Shown one piece after another: positions 36,661 through 46,090 of a stretch of 64,000 nt of DNA. The stretch is taken from positions 1,426,001 to 1,490,000 of the forward strand of contig NZ_JAUSWY010000001.1 in NCBI RefSeq assembly GCF_030815585.1, in the 5' to 3' direction. A program made the translations under genes and the position numbers. Numbering within the stretch: position 1 is the first letter of the stretch; each line of letters opens with the position of its first letter. A model generated the notes under the pieces. It was not told where the DNA came from. It saw only the letters and a list, made by a program, of their open reading frames with translations, and made no database searches. Source of the DNA: Arthrobacter pascens (GTDB lineage Bacteria > Actinomycetota > Actinomycetes > Actinomycetales > Micrococcaceae).

Positions 36661-37553
36661 GCACACAAACGTCCGCCACTCCCCAAGGGCCGGTGCCCAC
36701 CGTGGTGGAGACATCGGTTAATCTTCGTGGACTCCGAAGGGTCGGGCAGCGCCCACCGTTCCTCGACTACATGGTGGCGCTCTGGGATTACCGGCACTTC
36801 ATCATTTACGACGCCCAAGCCCGGATCCAGACCGGACATGAAAATGACCGTCTTGGCCGGTTATGGCTTGTCCTGGGCCCGTTACTCAATGGGCTGATGT
36901 TCTACCTCATCATGGGCGTGCTGCTCAAATCGGGGGGTGGAGTTGAGAACTTTATCGCGTTCCTCATCATTGGTGTTTTCCTGTTCCAGATGTCCACCCG
37001 GGCTGTCCGCAACTCATCCCGCGTCATTACGGCCAATAAGAATGTTATCCACGCATTCCAATTCCCCCGGGCCAGCCTGGTCCTCGCCGCAAACGTGAGG
37101 GAGTTGCTCGCCAACGTCCCTGTACTCATCACCATGCTGATCTTGGTGATAGTTCTTCCACCTGCGGAAGAGGTTACCTGGCGATGGATGTTGCTCCTCC
37201 CGATTGTCGCGTTTCAGTTTGTCTTCAACCTGGGACTGGGGCTGATCCTAGCCAGGGTGGTTTCCGTATTCAATGATGCGAGTCAGATCATTTCCTATGC
37301 CATGCGCCTGTGGATGTACGGCTCCTGCATGTTTTTCTCGATCGACCGCTTCAACGAGTACCCGGCCGTTAAAGCCCTCATGGAGTTGAACCCGCTCTAT
37401 AACGTGCTTCACCTTGCCCGCGAATGTTTGCTGTACGGGGGCGTGGGCGACTGGCGGGCTTGGTCCATTCTCGCGTTGTGGTCGCTCGGGATGTTGGCTG
37501 TGGGAATGGTCTTCTTCTGGAAGGGGGAAGAAAGCTATGGCCGTGAACTCTGA
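36657..37553 (+). CDS. ABC-2 polysaccharide exporter permease (Wzm/TagG type)
   Basis: GTG 36657 overlaps the upstream stop and has GGAG upstream, giving 298 residues. The product has about six membrane segments (GLMFYLIMGVLL, FIAFLIIGVFLFQM, VPVLITMLILVIVLP, FVFNLGLGLILARVV and others) with the family ending NPLYNVLHLARECLLYG. Such permeases move completed lipid-linked polysaccharide or teichoic acid across the cytoplasmic membrane. It overlaps the ATPase gene by 17 bases. Its presence implies an ABC-dependent, not Wzx/Wzy, pathway for the island's polymer. Confidence 0.92.
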   Translation: MSTQTSATPQGPVPTVVETSVNLRGLRRVGQRPPFLDYMVALWDYRHFIIYDAQARIQTGHENDRLGRLWLVLGPLLNGLMFYLIMGVLLKSGGGVENFIAFLIIGVFLFQMSTRAVRNSSRVITANKNVIHAFQFPRASLVLAANVRELLANVPVLITMLILVIVLPPAEEVTWRWMLLLPIVAFQFVFNLGLGLILARVVSVFNDASQIISYAMRLWMYGSCMFFSIDRFNEYPAVKALMELNPLYNVLHLARECLLYGGVGDWRAWSILALWSLGMLAVGMVFFWKGEESYGREL

Positions 37554-38427
37554 GCTGGACTTTATTCAGGGAACCCCGGCTGTTGTGGTCGATAGGGTCA
37601 GCATGACCTATCGCACCACCAGCCGGTCCCGCAGCGCCGGTCGAACGGCTGCCTCAAACCTGTTTGGCGCAAGACAACCCGGTAGCCGGACCAAATCTGT
37701 GGACGTTCCGGCCCTCAAGGAAGTTTCGTTGGTTGTCCAGCATGGTGAATCCCTGGGGATCATAGGCAGAAACGGTTCGGGTAAAAGTACTCTTCTGAAG
37801 CTGGTGGGCGGCCAGGTGCCCCCGAGCACGGGAGCCGTATATGCCACGTCGACGCCGGTGATGCTGGGCGTCAACGCGGCACTGATTCCCGGCCTGTCGG
37901 GTGATCAGAACATTGTCCTTGGTTGCTTGGCAATGGGGATGACTCGCGGTCAAATCAATGCGAAGTACGATGAAATCGTTGAGCTGTCCGGACTCGAGGA
38001 CGCCATTCACATGCCGATGAAGTCGTACTCTGCGGGCATGGGGTCGCGCCTGCGGTTCGCCATTGCTGCTGCCATCGATCCAGAGATTCTGATCATCGAT
38101 GAGGCTCTAAACACCGGTGATGCCCAATTTAAAGACCGAACCCGCAAAAAAATGATGGAGCTGCTGGAACAGGCCGGAACGGTCTTTCTGGTCAGCCACA
38201 GCATGGCCACCATTGCTGACCTCTGCAACAGAGTCATTTGGTTGGACCAAGGCGAACTGGTTGCGGACGGCGATCCTGCGCCCGTTGTGAAGTGGTACCG
38301 ACTCTTCACGCAAAAACTGGCGGATGGTGACCGAATCGGAGCCCTGAAACTACGGCGCAGAATGCTTAATAACCTGCAGGTAGCCGATGTGAGTGACCGA
38401 AATTCCCTGCGAAGGGCGCGGAGTTGA
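37537..38427 (+). CDS. ABC polysaccharide exporter ATPase (Wzt/TagH type)
   Basis: The product is 296 residues from ATG 37537. Walker A is GIIGRNGSGKSTLL, the signature region is YSAGMGSRLRFA, Walker B is ILIIDEAL, and the switch histidine lies in LVSHSM. It has the long N-terminal insertion typical of teichoic-acid/O-antigen ATPases. There is no large C-terminal carbohydrate-binding domain, so chain-end recognition of the Wzt type is not expected. It powers the permease encoded just upstream. The stop overlaps the next gene's TTG start. Confidence 0.93.
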   Translation: MAVNSELDFIQGTPAVVVDRVSMTYRTTSRSRSAGRTAASNLFGARQPGSRTKSVDVPALKEVSLVVQHGESLGIIGRNGSGKSTLLKLVGGQVPPSTGAVYATSTPVMLGVNAALIPGLSGDQNIVLGCLAMGMTRGQINAKYDEIVELSGLEDAIHMPMKSYSAGMGSRLRFAIAAAIDPEILIIDEALNTGDAQFKDRTRKKMMELLEQAGTVFLVSHSMATIADLCNRVIWLDQGELVADGDPAPVVKWYRLFTQKLADGDRIGALKLRRRMLNNLQVADVSDRNSLRRARS

Positions 38428-40340
38428 TCTTGAGTTTGCTTTCCGACGCGAGGAGGTTCCTGTGGCATATTCGGGCAGGAGGGCCTAGGCAGGTTAAAAT
38501 TTGGCTTGAGAGAAGGGCTTTCGAAGCCGGACACCGCCGGCTGGAGACGGTTCGTGGTGCTGAGGGGGTCTGGGTAGGCCGGGGGAAGAGTCGTCAGCTC
38601 CGATTCAAACCGGCCGTCTTTCCGGTTCCTTCGACCGAATCAAGGATTTTGCCGCGGGTTGCTGTCATTCTGGATGAGTTTTCAGCTTCAGTCTTGAGTC
38701 AAGAATGGGATTGCCTGCACCTTTTTCCCAAAAGTTGGCGCGAGCAGCTGCAGGCAGGCACTATTGACTTGTTATTCGTGGAGTCCGCCTGGTCGGGACA
38801 GGGGCAACAGTGGGCGGGGAAGATTTCAGGTGCTGACCACAGTTCCTCCGTCCTGCGGGATGTCACCCAGTGGTGCGGGGAGCACGGCGTTCCCACTGTT
38901 TTCTGGAACAAAGAAGACCCGCCGCATTATGACGATTTTCTGGCCGCGGCTAAGTTGTTCGACCGTGTATTCACGAGCGATGCAAGCCGGATTCCGGCTT
39001 ACCTTTCCGATTTGAAGCATGACCGGGTTGATGTTCTGCCCTTTGCGGCCCAGCCCGTAATACATAACCCTGTCCGCCCGAAGGACGGTTGGCACGAGCG
39101 TGACGTAGCGTTTGCCGGAATGTACTTCGAAAACAAGTACCCGGAACGGAAGGCTCAGCTAGAAATCGTATTAGCGGCCGCGAAGAACGCCTCAGCCAAG
39201 ATGGACATCGGGCTGGAAATCTTCTCTCGACAATTCGGAGGGGACGCGAAATATCAGTTCCCGCCCGAATTTGCGAACCATGTTGTCGGGTCCCTCGATT
39301 ACCCTGAGATGGTAACGGCTTACAAGGCCTTCAAGACATTCCTCAACGTTAACTCAGTGGTGGATTCACCTACCATGTGCCCAAGGCGTATTTTTGAGAT
39401 CGTGGCCTCAGGAACAAACGTCATTACCACCGGGAGCGATTCAATAGGCACCCATTTTGCACCCGATGAGATTTTCACCGTTGGTACCCAGCAAGAAGCG
39501 GAATCATTGTTATTGGCAGTGCACCGGAATCCCGCCCTTGGTGAGAGGCAGCTCCATAGAGGTCAGAGGCGGATATGGCGTGAACACACGTACAGCCATC
39601 GAAGTAACAAGGTGCTGGCTGCTACTGTTCCACATCTGGCGCAGGGCGTGCGGCGCCCCACTGTGTCGGCCATGGTCAGCACAATGAGGCCTTGGCAGTT
39701 GGAGCATATTTTTCAGACCGTCGGTAGCCAGATCGGAGTTTCCCTCCAGTTGGTTCTCCTGACTCACGGCTTCGAGCCGGATCGCGGACAAGTCGACATT
39801 CTGAAGGACAAGTATGGAGTCGGGGATGTGAAATTCCTTACAGCAGATGCTACGCGGCCGCTAGGTGAGTGCCTTAACGTCTGCGCGGCGGCGGCCGATG
39901 GCGAAGTTTTGACGAAGATGGATGATGACGATTATTACGCCACGAATTACCTGAGCGATCAGTTGTATGCGCTTGAATACTCCAAGGCCGATCTGGTGGG
40001 TAAACAAGCCCATTACATGCATCTGAAAACCCTCAACGCGACGATCCTCCGCTTCGCTCAGTGGGAGCACCGATATACTCGTACCGTCATGGGGCCCACT
40101 ATCATGGGGTCTGCCGAGATATTCAGGGCACATCCGTTTGCCGACGTGGGTAGCGGCGAGGACACAGCATTCCTCAAGCAGGTCGTCAGTGCCGGAGGAT
40201 CAATCTATTCGGCGGACAGGTTCAATTACTGCCAGCGGCGGTCCGGCGATGGTCACACTTGGAAAGTCAGCGATGAGTCATTGCTGGCAACCGCTGACCT
40301 GAAATTTTTTGGTAACTACAGGGACGAAGTCACTGTCTAA
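38424..40340 (+). CDS. Bifunctional CgeB-like glycosyltransferase plus GT2 glycosyltransferase
   Basis: TTG 38424 overlaps the upstream stop (TTGA) after a GAAGGGCGCGGAG purine run. Residues about 70-400 are CgeB-like (VESAWSG, TVFWNKEDPPHYDDF, NVNSVVDSPTMCPRRIFEI). Residues about 410-600 are a GT-A/GT2 domain with KMDDDDYYATNYL near residue 498 as the metal site. Two transferases in one chain may build an alternating disaccharide repeat, as in several polymerising enzymes; that is inference. The CgeB-like half is clearly related to the middle of the protein at 41629-46047. Confidence 0.82.
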   Translation: MILSLLSDARRFLWHIRAGGPRQVKIWLERRAFEAGHRRLETVRGAEGVWVGRGKSRQLRFKPAVFPVPSTESRILPRVAVILDEFSASVLSQEWDCLHLFPKSWREQLQAGTIDLLFVESAWSGQGQQWAGKISGADHSSSVLRDVTQWCGEHGVPTVFWNKEDPPHYDDFLAAAKLFDRVFTSDASRIPAYLSDLKHDRVDVLPFAAQPVIHNPVRPKDGWHERDVAFAGMYFENKYPERKAQLEIVLAAAKNASAKMDIGLEIFSRQFGGDAKYQFPPEFANHVVGSLDYPEMVTAYKAFKTFLNVNSVVDSPTMCPRRIFEIVASGTNVITTGSDSIGTHFAPDEIFTVGTQQEAESLLLAVHRNPALGERQLHRGQRRIWREHTYSHRSNKVLAATVPHLAQGVRRPTVSAMVSTMRPWQLEHIFQTVGSQIGVSLQLVLLTHGFEPDRGQVDILKDKYGVGDVKFLTADATRPLGECLNVCAAAADGEVLTKMDDDDYYATNYLSDQLYALEYSKADLVGKQAHYMHLKTLNATILRFAQWEHRYTRTVMGPTIMGSAEIFRAHPFADVGSGEDTAFLKQVVSAGGSIYSADRFNYCQRRSGDGHTWKVSDESLLATADLKFFGNYRDEVTV

Positions 40341-40359
40341 TTAGGGGGAACTTTCTCGC

Positions 40360-41607
40360 GTGGACACAATTGAGAACGTAGCAGTCATCGGGCTGGGCTA
40401 CATCGGGCTGCCGACGGCGGCCATACTGGCAGCAAATGGCATCAACGTCATTGGTGTTGACGTAAATGCCAATACGATCGACGCGGTAAACCGCGGGGAA
40501 GTTCCGTTCGTCGAGCCGGACCTCGCCTCGTACGTCGCAGGAGCCGTCAGCCAACACAAGCTGAGCGCGTCAGCTGAAACCCCAGCTGTGCAGGCCTACA
40601 TTATGGCTGTTCCCACGCCGTTTAATCCGGACCGCACGGCCGATGTCTCATACATTAAAGCCGCGGCACGCAACATCGCCCCCCGCCTTGTTGGGGGAGA
40701 GTTGGTCATCCTCGAATCCACCTCTCCGCCGGGCACCACCCAGCTCTTGGGGGACTTCCTGATCAGTCTGCGGCCTGACCTCAGCCTGGACGGAGCTGAC
40801 GACAGGCCCGCCATCCACGTCGCCCACTGCCCGGAGCGGGTGCTGCCCGGTCGGATCATGATCGAGCTTGTGACTAACGACCGGATCGTAGGCGGCCTGA
40901 CTCCTGAGGCCGCAGAACTGGCGAAGGCGCTCTATGCAGTGTTTTGCCAGGGAGAGATCCTCTTGACTGATGCCGCCACCGCAGAGATGGCCAAACTGGT
41001 GGAGAACTCGTACCGCGACGTCAACATCGCGTTCGCCAATGAGCTGTCCGTCATCAGCGACAAACTTGGCATCAACGTCTGGGAATTGATTAAGCTGGCA
41101 AACCACCACCCCAGAGTCAACATCCTGCAGCCTGGTCCCGGAGTTGGGGGCCACTGCATTGCCGTGGACCCATGGTTTATTGTTGCTGCGGCACCAGAGG
41201 AAGCCCAGCTGATCCGGCAGGCGCGTGAGACGAATGACCAGAAGCCCGACTGGGTGATCAACAAGGTTCTCGACTTGGTAGGTGAAGAGACTTCTCTGAC
41301 CGTTGCTGTCTTAGGCCTCGCCTTCAAAGCCAACATTGATGATCTTCGGGAATCCCCGGCCGTTTCTATCGTCGAGCGCTTGAGCAGGAAACTTGACGCT
41401 GCCAATCTGCTCGTTGTCGAGCCGCACGTTGAATCTCTGCCACATCAGCTTTCGGAACTGGAGAATGTCACGCTGGGCGAGTTGGAGTCTTCGGTGGCAG
41501 CGGCCGATGCAGTGTTGCTGTTAGTTGACCACGATGTGTTCAAGGAAATCGATCCAGCCATCTTGAATGGTAAGCATCTTGTGGACACTCGCGGAATTTG
41601 GCAATAA
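40360..41607 (+). CDS. wecC: UDP-N-acetyl-D-mannosamine dehydrogenase
   Basis: The enzyme oxidises UDP-ManNAc to UDP-ManNAcA using two NAD+. GTG 40360 is preceded by GGGGGAA and gives 415 residues. The N-terminal Rossmann motif is VAVIGLGYIGLPTAAILA, the middle has AEMAKLVENSYRDVNIAFANE, and the catalytic cysteine is in GPGVGGHCIAVDPWF. The pattern PERVLPGR is typical of WecC rather than Ugd. With the wecB gene at 52948-54090 it supplies the uronic acid donor. This is the key clue that the polymer contains N-acetylmannosaminuronic acid. Confidence 0.92.
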   Translation: MDTIENVAVIGLGYIGLPTAAILAANGINVIGVDVNANTIDAVNRGEVPFVEPDLASYVAGAVSQHKLSASAETPAVQAYIMAVPTPFNPDRTADVSYIKAAARNIAPRLVGGELVILESTSPPGTTQLLGDFLISLRPDLSLDGADDRPAIHVAHCPERVLPGRIMIELVTNDRIVGGLTPEAAELAKALYAVFCQGEILLTDAATAEMAKLVENSYRDVNIAFANELSVISDKLGINVWELIKLANHHPRVNILQPGPGVGGHCIAVDPWFIVAAAPEEAQLIRQARETNDQKPDWVINKVLDLVGEETSLTVAVLGLAFKANIDDLRESPAVSIVERLSRKLDAANLLVVEPHVESLPHQLSELENVTLGELESSVAAADAVLLLVDHDVFKEIDPAILNGKHLVDTRGIWQ

Positions 41608-41628
41608 CTAAACAGGATACGGCGGGCT

Positions 41629-44600
41629 GTGCCAGCAATGAAGTATGCAGATGAAGTTCCGCAGTTGAGCACGGTTCAACTGGCGAAGCGTAGGCGTTAC
41701 CTCAAGGACATCGATAGCCTGATTCAGGACTACGAGCGCCTTCTGTCCCACGAAAACCGGAGCAGAAAACGGATCCAGGCCTTGGAAAGGGACCTCGGCG
41801 CCATGCGGCGGGCACGGGACAACGCCAAGACCGAGCTAACCAAGGTTAACAAAGAACGCCAGGAGCTCAAGGCTGTTTTGAAGGCGATCCGCTCGTCCAG
41901 AAGTTTTCGGACGGGGCGAGCGCTCGGTAAACCGCTGCGCGTGCTATCGGCCACACGGGCTTTGCTGAACAGGTTCGCCGTGTTTTCCCGCACCTACATG
42001 CGCGGGGTCTTCGCGAAGCCCCACCAAGCCCAGCAGGACGCGCCGGTGCCGGCACGCAATGTTGCCCGCCCAGCGGCGGAAACAAGTGGTCCAGCGAAGC
42101 GCAAACATCTGTCAGCTGAATTTGCAGCCAATCCGTCGAAGGGCACGGCCATCCGACTGGTTTCCCACGACTACTTTGACGGGGGAGCGATTGTAGAGCC
42201 AGCTGAGTTTATCCAGCGGCATTCTGCGCTCTTCATGGATGCATCAGAATCGGAACAGTCGCTGCTTCAAAACGTCCTTGGTCAGCGCGAGCTGCTGATC
42301 AAGAACCAGTTTCTGACGCCCCGGCAACCAAACCCTGGATATACAGCCGAGCGCAACCGGATTATGTACTGCGCCCATAGCACCGGACACTTCAACAGCA
42401 ATGGCTACTCGACTCGGACCGCAGGGATTGTCGCCGGCCTCAAAGCCGATGGCGAGGACGTGCTTGTCGTTGCTCGTCCCGGCTATCCCTGGGACTCCAA
42501 GGTAGACGTGGAGATTGGGGCCGCGGAGCGGTTTGAACTCGAGGTTAGCGGCGTTCCGCATATTTTCAATCCGGGTCCCACATGGACGGTCGACCGGCTG
42601 GACTACTACCTCGCGGAGGCAGTGGATGTCTACGTGCGCGAGGCCCAGCGCAATCGTGTGTCCCTGATTCATGCTGCCTCAAATTACGTGACAGCGCTAC
42701 CGGCGCTCATGGCGGCACGCCGGCTAGGTATCCCGTTTGTCTACGAGGTGCGGGGGCTTTGGGAGATCACGGACCTGTCCACAAAGCCAGGATGGGGAGA
42801 AACAGATCGCTACAAGCTCGCACTTCGTCTTGAAACCCTTGTAGCCAAGGAAGCCGATGCTGTTCTGGCCATCACCAGTCAAGTCCGCGATGAATTGATT
42901 GAACGGGGTGTAGCTGCCGAAATCATATCGCTCGTGCCCAACTCTGTGGATACCGATGCGTTCACCCCGATGCCACCCTTCCATCCGTTACGCGGAAAGC
43001 TCGGATTGAGCGAGGACTCAGTAGTGGTTGGCTACGCCGGAAGCCTCGTTGCCTACGAGGGTCTTGCCGACCTGCTGTCTGCAATGAAGATCGTCGTCGA
43101 CGGCGGTACAGACGTACGGCTCGTCGTGGTCGGTGACGGCAAGCAGCTGGTCGAACTCAAACGGCAGTCAGTTGAGCTCGGAATCAAAGACCGGGTGACA
43201 TTCACAGGACGCGTACCTGCTGCCGAGGTGCCGGAATATGTGAGCCTGTTCGACATCATGCCTTGTCCTAGGCGGCGACTTCCCGTAACTGAAATGGTTT
43301 CGCCTTTGAAACCGCTCGAGGCCATGGCCAGCGCCAAAGCGCTCGTCCTTAGCGACTTGGGACCGTTGAGGGATCTTGCCGGTCCCAACCGAGAACGTGC
43401 ACTCCTTTGTGAACCGGGAAACGCTGAATCTCTCGCGGCAGCAATAACGGCCTTAGCCTGCGATCCGGAAAGGCGCGTTACCATGGGCAGAAGGGCTCGC
43501 CTATGGACGATCAACGAGCGCACGTGGAGGCGTGCGGGCAGGAATGCTGTAGAGGCACATCAGCTTGCACGCAATAGCGCGGTGGCCCCCACCGCTCGTG
43601 GCCTGAGTGACCTCACTATCGGTGTCATTGCTGACCAGTTCACCTTTGAGGGTCTGCGGGCGGAAGCAGACTTGATAGCACTGGAACCCGACACGTGGCG
43701 TGAACAGTTGGACAGCAAGCCGCTGGACGCGCTTTTTGTTGAGTCTGCGTGGGAGGGCAACGGTGGCCTGTGGAAGCAGCAGGTGGGGTACTACGACGAG
43801 GAGCGTTTCTCCGCTCTAAAAGCCCTACTGGAGTACTGCAACTCCCGTGATGTACCCACGATTTTCTGGAACAAGGAAGACCCGGTGCACTTCAACCGGT
43901 TCAGTCGGACAGCTTCCTACTTTGATCATGTGTTCAGCACTGATTCCAACTGCATCCGCAGGTACAAGGCGACGGCTGGGCACCGACAGCAAACTGTCGC
44001 GTCCCTGCCCTTCTATGCCCAGCCGCGGCTTCACAACATCGTCCCCGCCGAACGTCCTTATGATCATTCCGTCGCTTATGCGGGATCGTATTACGGCGAC
44101 AGGTACAAAAGCCGCTCGGACGAATTGGCGAAATTGCTGAGTGTAGCCAAGAACCATGGCCTCTCGATCTACGACAGGCAGCATCTGAACCCGGATAGCC
44201 CCTATCGATTCCCCAATGACCTTGTGCGCTTCGTTCGCGGCGGGCTTGAATATGACGAGATGGTCGAGGCTTACAAGGCCCATCCGGTCCATATCAACGT
44301 CAACTCCGTGGACGATTCGCCCACCATGTTTTCACGTCGTGTGATGGAAATCGCGGCATCAGGTGCCACAGTAGTAAGCGGAAAAGGTGCCGGGGTACAG
44401 CAGGTCCTGAATGGGCTGGTTCCTGTTGTTAGCGATGGCAATCAAGCGGATCTGCTTGTCGACGAATGGATGACAAACGAGCCTGCACGTCTCCGGGATG
44501 CCTGGCTGGCATACCGGCACGTACACCGAGGCCACACAGCGGCGCACCGCTTGACCTATGCACTCCGGACCGCCGGTCTCCAGTTGATCGCTCCCGAGGC

Positions 44601-46047
44601 GCCGAAATATGGGGTCTTCGTCGAGACGCTCACCGCGGACGTCCTCTCGGTCCTGCACATGCAGACCGTCCCGCCGGCGCACATATATTGCGTACGCGCA
44701 GTAGTTCATAACGATGTGCCTTTCACCATCGTTTCGAACGCCAGGGAGGCGGAACTGCGGGCAACAGCTGAGGGCCATTCATTCCTGGGCAGGCCCGGCG
44801 AGCACCATGCCGACCGGACCGTGTTCGAGGACTTGCTGACCGCCACCAGTTTTGGTGCCTGGAATTCCATTACATTCTCGAGCGAGGGCCTGGACGTTCC
44901 CGGACTGGGTCTGGCACAGCTTGGACGGGGCAGCGCGGAATCCCCCCAACTCCGCTCCCTGGCGGCCAAAGGCGGACAAGCCGATCTCTGCCTCCGCCGG
45001 GAACTGATAGTATCCGCTGACCGATCACAGGCTTCAACCCTTCCGGCCCAGCGGAAGAACGTTCTGATAGCGGGACACGACCTGAAGTTTGCATCTGGCC
45101 TGATCGCCGAACTGAACAGACGCGGCCACCGGGTGGTCCTCGACAAGTGGGATGACCACAACAAACATGATGAGGTAGTGAGCCAGCGCCTTCTTGCCGA
45201 CGCCGACACCATCTTCTGTGAATGGACGCTCGGCAACGCGGTGTGGTATTCCAAGAACAAACTTGCCCACCAGCGCTTGGTAACTCGGATTCATCTTCAG
45301 GAGCTCTTCCGCCCTTATCTGAAGAACGTCTCCTTTGACCAGGTCGACGAGATCGTTGTTGTCGGCCAGCATATTCTCGACCTCGGCGTCCGCGACCACG
45401 GCGTTCCGCGAGAGATTGCCCGGGTGGTTCCAAACGCCGTCGACATTGAATCACTTCGACGGGAAAAGACCGCTGACGCCCGATTTAATCTAGGATTTGT
45501 TGGGATTGTTCCTGCCCGTAAGCGCCTAGACAAGGCTTTAGATGTACTAAGCCAGTTGCGGAACCAGGATAAGCGCTACCGGCTGTTCATCAAGGGGAAA
45601 CGACCGGAAGACTTCCCCTGGATGGCCAGCCGACCGGAGGAAATGGCGTACTACGAAGAGCAGTACCGCCGGATTGAGTCCGAGCCGCTGCTCGCCGGGG
45701 CTGTGTTCTTCGATGCCCACGGCGACGACATGGCCGAGTGGTATCGGAAAATTGGAGTAGTGCTGTCAGTCAGCGATTTCGAGTCCTTCCACCTGACGCT
45801 GGCTGACGGAGCCGCTTCAGGAGCTGTACCCGTGAGCCTTGCGTGGGCAGGTGCCGACCAGATCTACCCGGTTCATTGGCTTTACTCGGACGTAGAGGAA
45901 ATGGCGGCTGCCTTGGGCCGTTTAGCTGATGAAGAATCGTGGCGTCGTACCGCTGAATCAGCCCAAGAATATGTGCACGCCCATTTTGATGCTCGTGAGG
46001 TGCTGGCGGAGCTCGCCGAATCGATCCTGAAAGAACCGGCAGTCTAA
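41629..46047 (+). CDS. Giant multidomain glycosyltransferase (GT4 / CgeB-like / GT-B)
   Basis: The product has 1472 residues. Residues about 15-95 are charged and coiled-coil-like. Residues about 240-650 are a GT4 (HSTGHFNSNGYSTRTAGI, FVYEVRGLWEITDL, VPNSVDTDAF, VSPLKPLEAMASAKAL). Residues about 660-950 are CgeB-like (VESAWEG, TIFWNKEDPVHFNRF, NVNSVDDSPTMFSRR). Residues about 1020-1130 look like a shrunken GT2 domain without an obvious DxD. Residues about 1140-1465 are another GT-B module (NVLIAGHDLKFASGLIAELN, VPNAVDIESL, SVSDFESFHLTLADGAASGA). It may act as a one-chain assembly enzyme for the repeat unit. Start GTG 41629 or ATG 41638. Confidence 0.82.
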   Translation: MPAMKYADEVPQLSTVQLAKRRRYLKDIDSLIQDYERLLSHENRSRKRIQALERDLGAMRRARDNAKTELTKVNKERQELKAVLKAIRSSRSFRTGRALGKPLRVLSATRALLNRFAVFSRTYMRGVFAKPHQAQQDAPVPARNVARPAAETSGPAKRKHLSAEFAANPSKGTAIRLVSHDYFDGGAIVEPAEFIQRHSALFMDASESEQSLLQNVLGQRELLIKNQFLTPRQPNPGYTAERNRIMYCAHSTGHFNSNGYSTRTAGIVAGLKADGEDVLVVARPGYPWDSKVDVEIGAAERFELEVSGVPHIFNPGPTWTVDRLDYYLAEAVDVYVREAQRNRVSLIHAASNYVTALPALMAARRLGIPFVYEVRGLWEITDLSTKPGWGETDRYKLALRLETLVAKEADAVLAITSQVRDELIERGVAAEIISLVPNSVDTDAFTPMPPFHPLRGKLGLSEDSVVVGYAGSLVAYEGLADLLSAMKIVVDGGTDVRLVVVGDGKQLVELKRQSVELGIKDRVTFTGRVPAAEVPEYVSLFDIMPCPRRRLPVTEMVSPLKPLEAMASAKALVLSDLGPLRDLAGPNRERALLCEPGNAESLAAAITALACDPERRVTMGRRARLWTINERTWRRAGRNAVEAHQLARNSAVAPTARGLSDLTIGVIADQFTFEGLRAEADLIALEPDTWREQLDSKPLDALFVESAWEGNGGLWKQQVGYYDEERFSALKALLEYCNSRDVPTIFWNKEDPVHFNRFSRTASYFDHVFSTDSNCIRRYKATAGHRQQTVASLPFYAQPRLHNIVPAERPYDHSVAYAGSYYGDRYKSRSDELAKLLSVAKNHGLSIYDRQHLNPDSPYRFPNDLVRFVRGGLEYDEMVEAYKAHPVHINVNSVDDSPTMFSRRVMEIAASGATVVSGKGAGVQQVLNGLVPVVSDGNQADLLVDEWMTNEPARLRDAWLAYRHVHRGHTAAHRLTYALRTAGLQLIAPEAPKYGVFVETLTADVLSVLHMQTVPPAHIYCVRAVVHNDVPFTIVSNAREAELRATAEGHSFLGRPGEHHADRTVFEDLLTATSFGAWNSITFSSEGLDVPGLGLAQLGRGSAESPQLRSLAAKGGQADLCLRRELIVSADRSQASTLPAQRKNVLIAGHDLKFASGLIAELNRRGHRVVLDKWDDHNKHDEVVSQRLLADADTIFCEWTLGNAVWYSKNKLAHQRLVTRIHLQELFRPYLKNVSFDQVDEIVVVGQHILDLGVRDHGVPREIARVVPNAVDIESLRREKTADARFNLGFVGIVPARKRLDKALDVLSQLRNQDKRYRLFIKGKRPEDFPWMASRPEEMAYYEEQYRRIESEPLLAGAVFFDAHGDDMAEWYRKIGVVLSVSDFESFHLTLADGAASGAVPVSLAWAGADQIYPVHWLYSDVEEMAAALGRLADEESWRRTAESAQEYVHAHFDAREVLAELAESILKEPAV

Positions 46048-46068
46048 CGCACTTACGCGTTCGCCCCT

Positions 46069-46086
46069 AGCCCGATTTGTCGGGTT
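46069..46086 (+). terminator. Short hairpin after the giant glycosyltransferase gene
   Basis: AGCCCGA (46069-46075) pairs with TCGGGTT (46080-46086) around a TTTG loop, allowing one G-U pair. The downstream part was split from its context by the ISL3 insertion, whose target duplication overlaps the 3' arm. Confidence 0.5.
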
Positions 46087-46090
46087 ATGG
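46083..46090. repeat. 8-bp target-site duplication, left copy (GGTTATGG)
   Basis: It is identical to 47537-47544 and directly abuts the left terminus of the ISL3 element. Confidence 0.93.
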
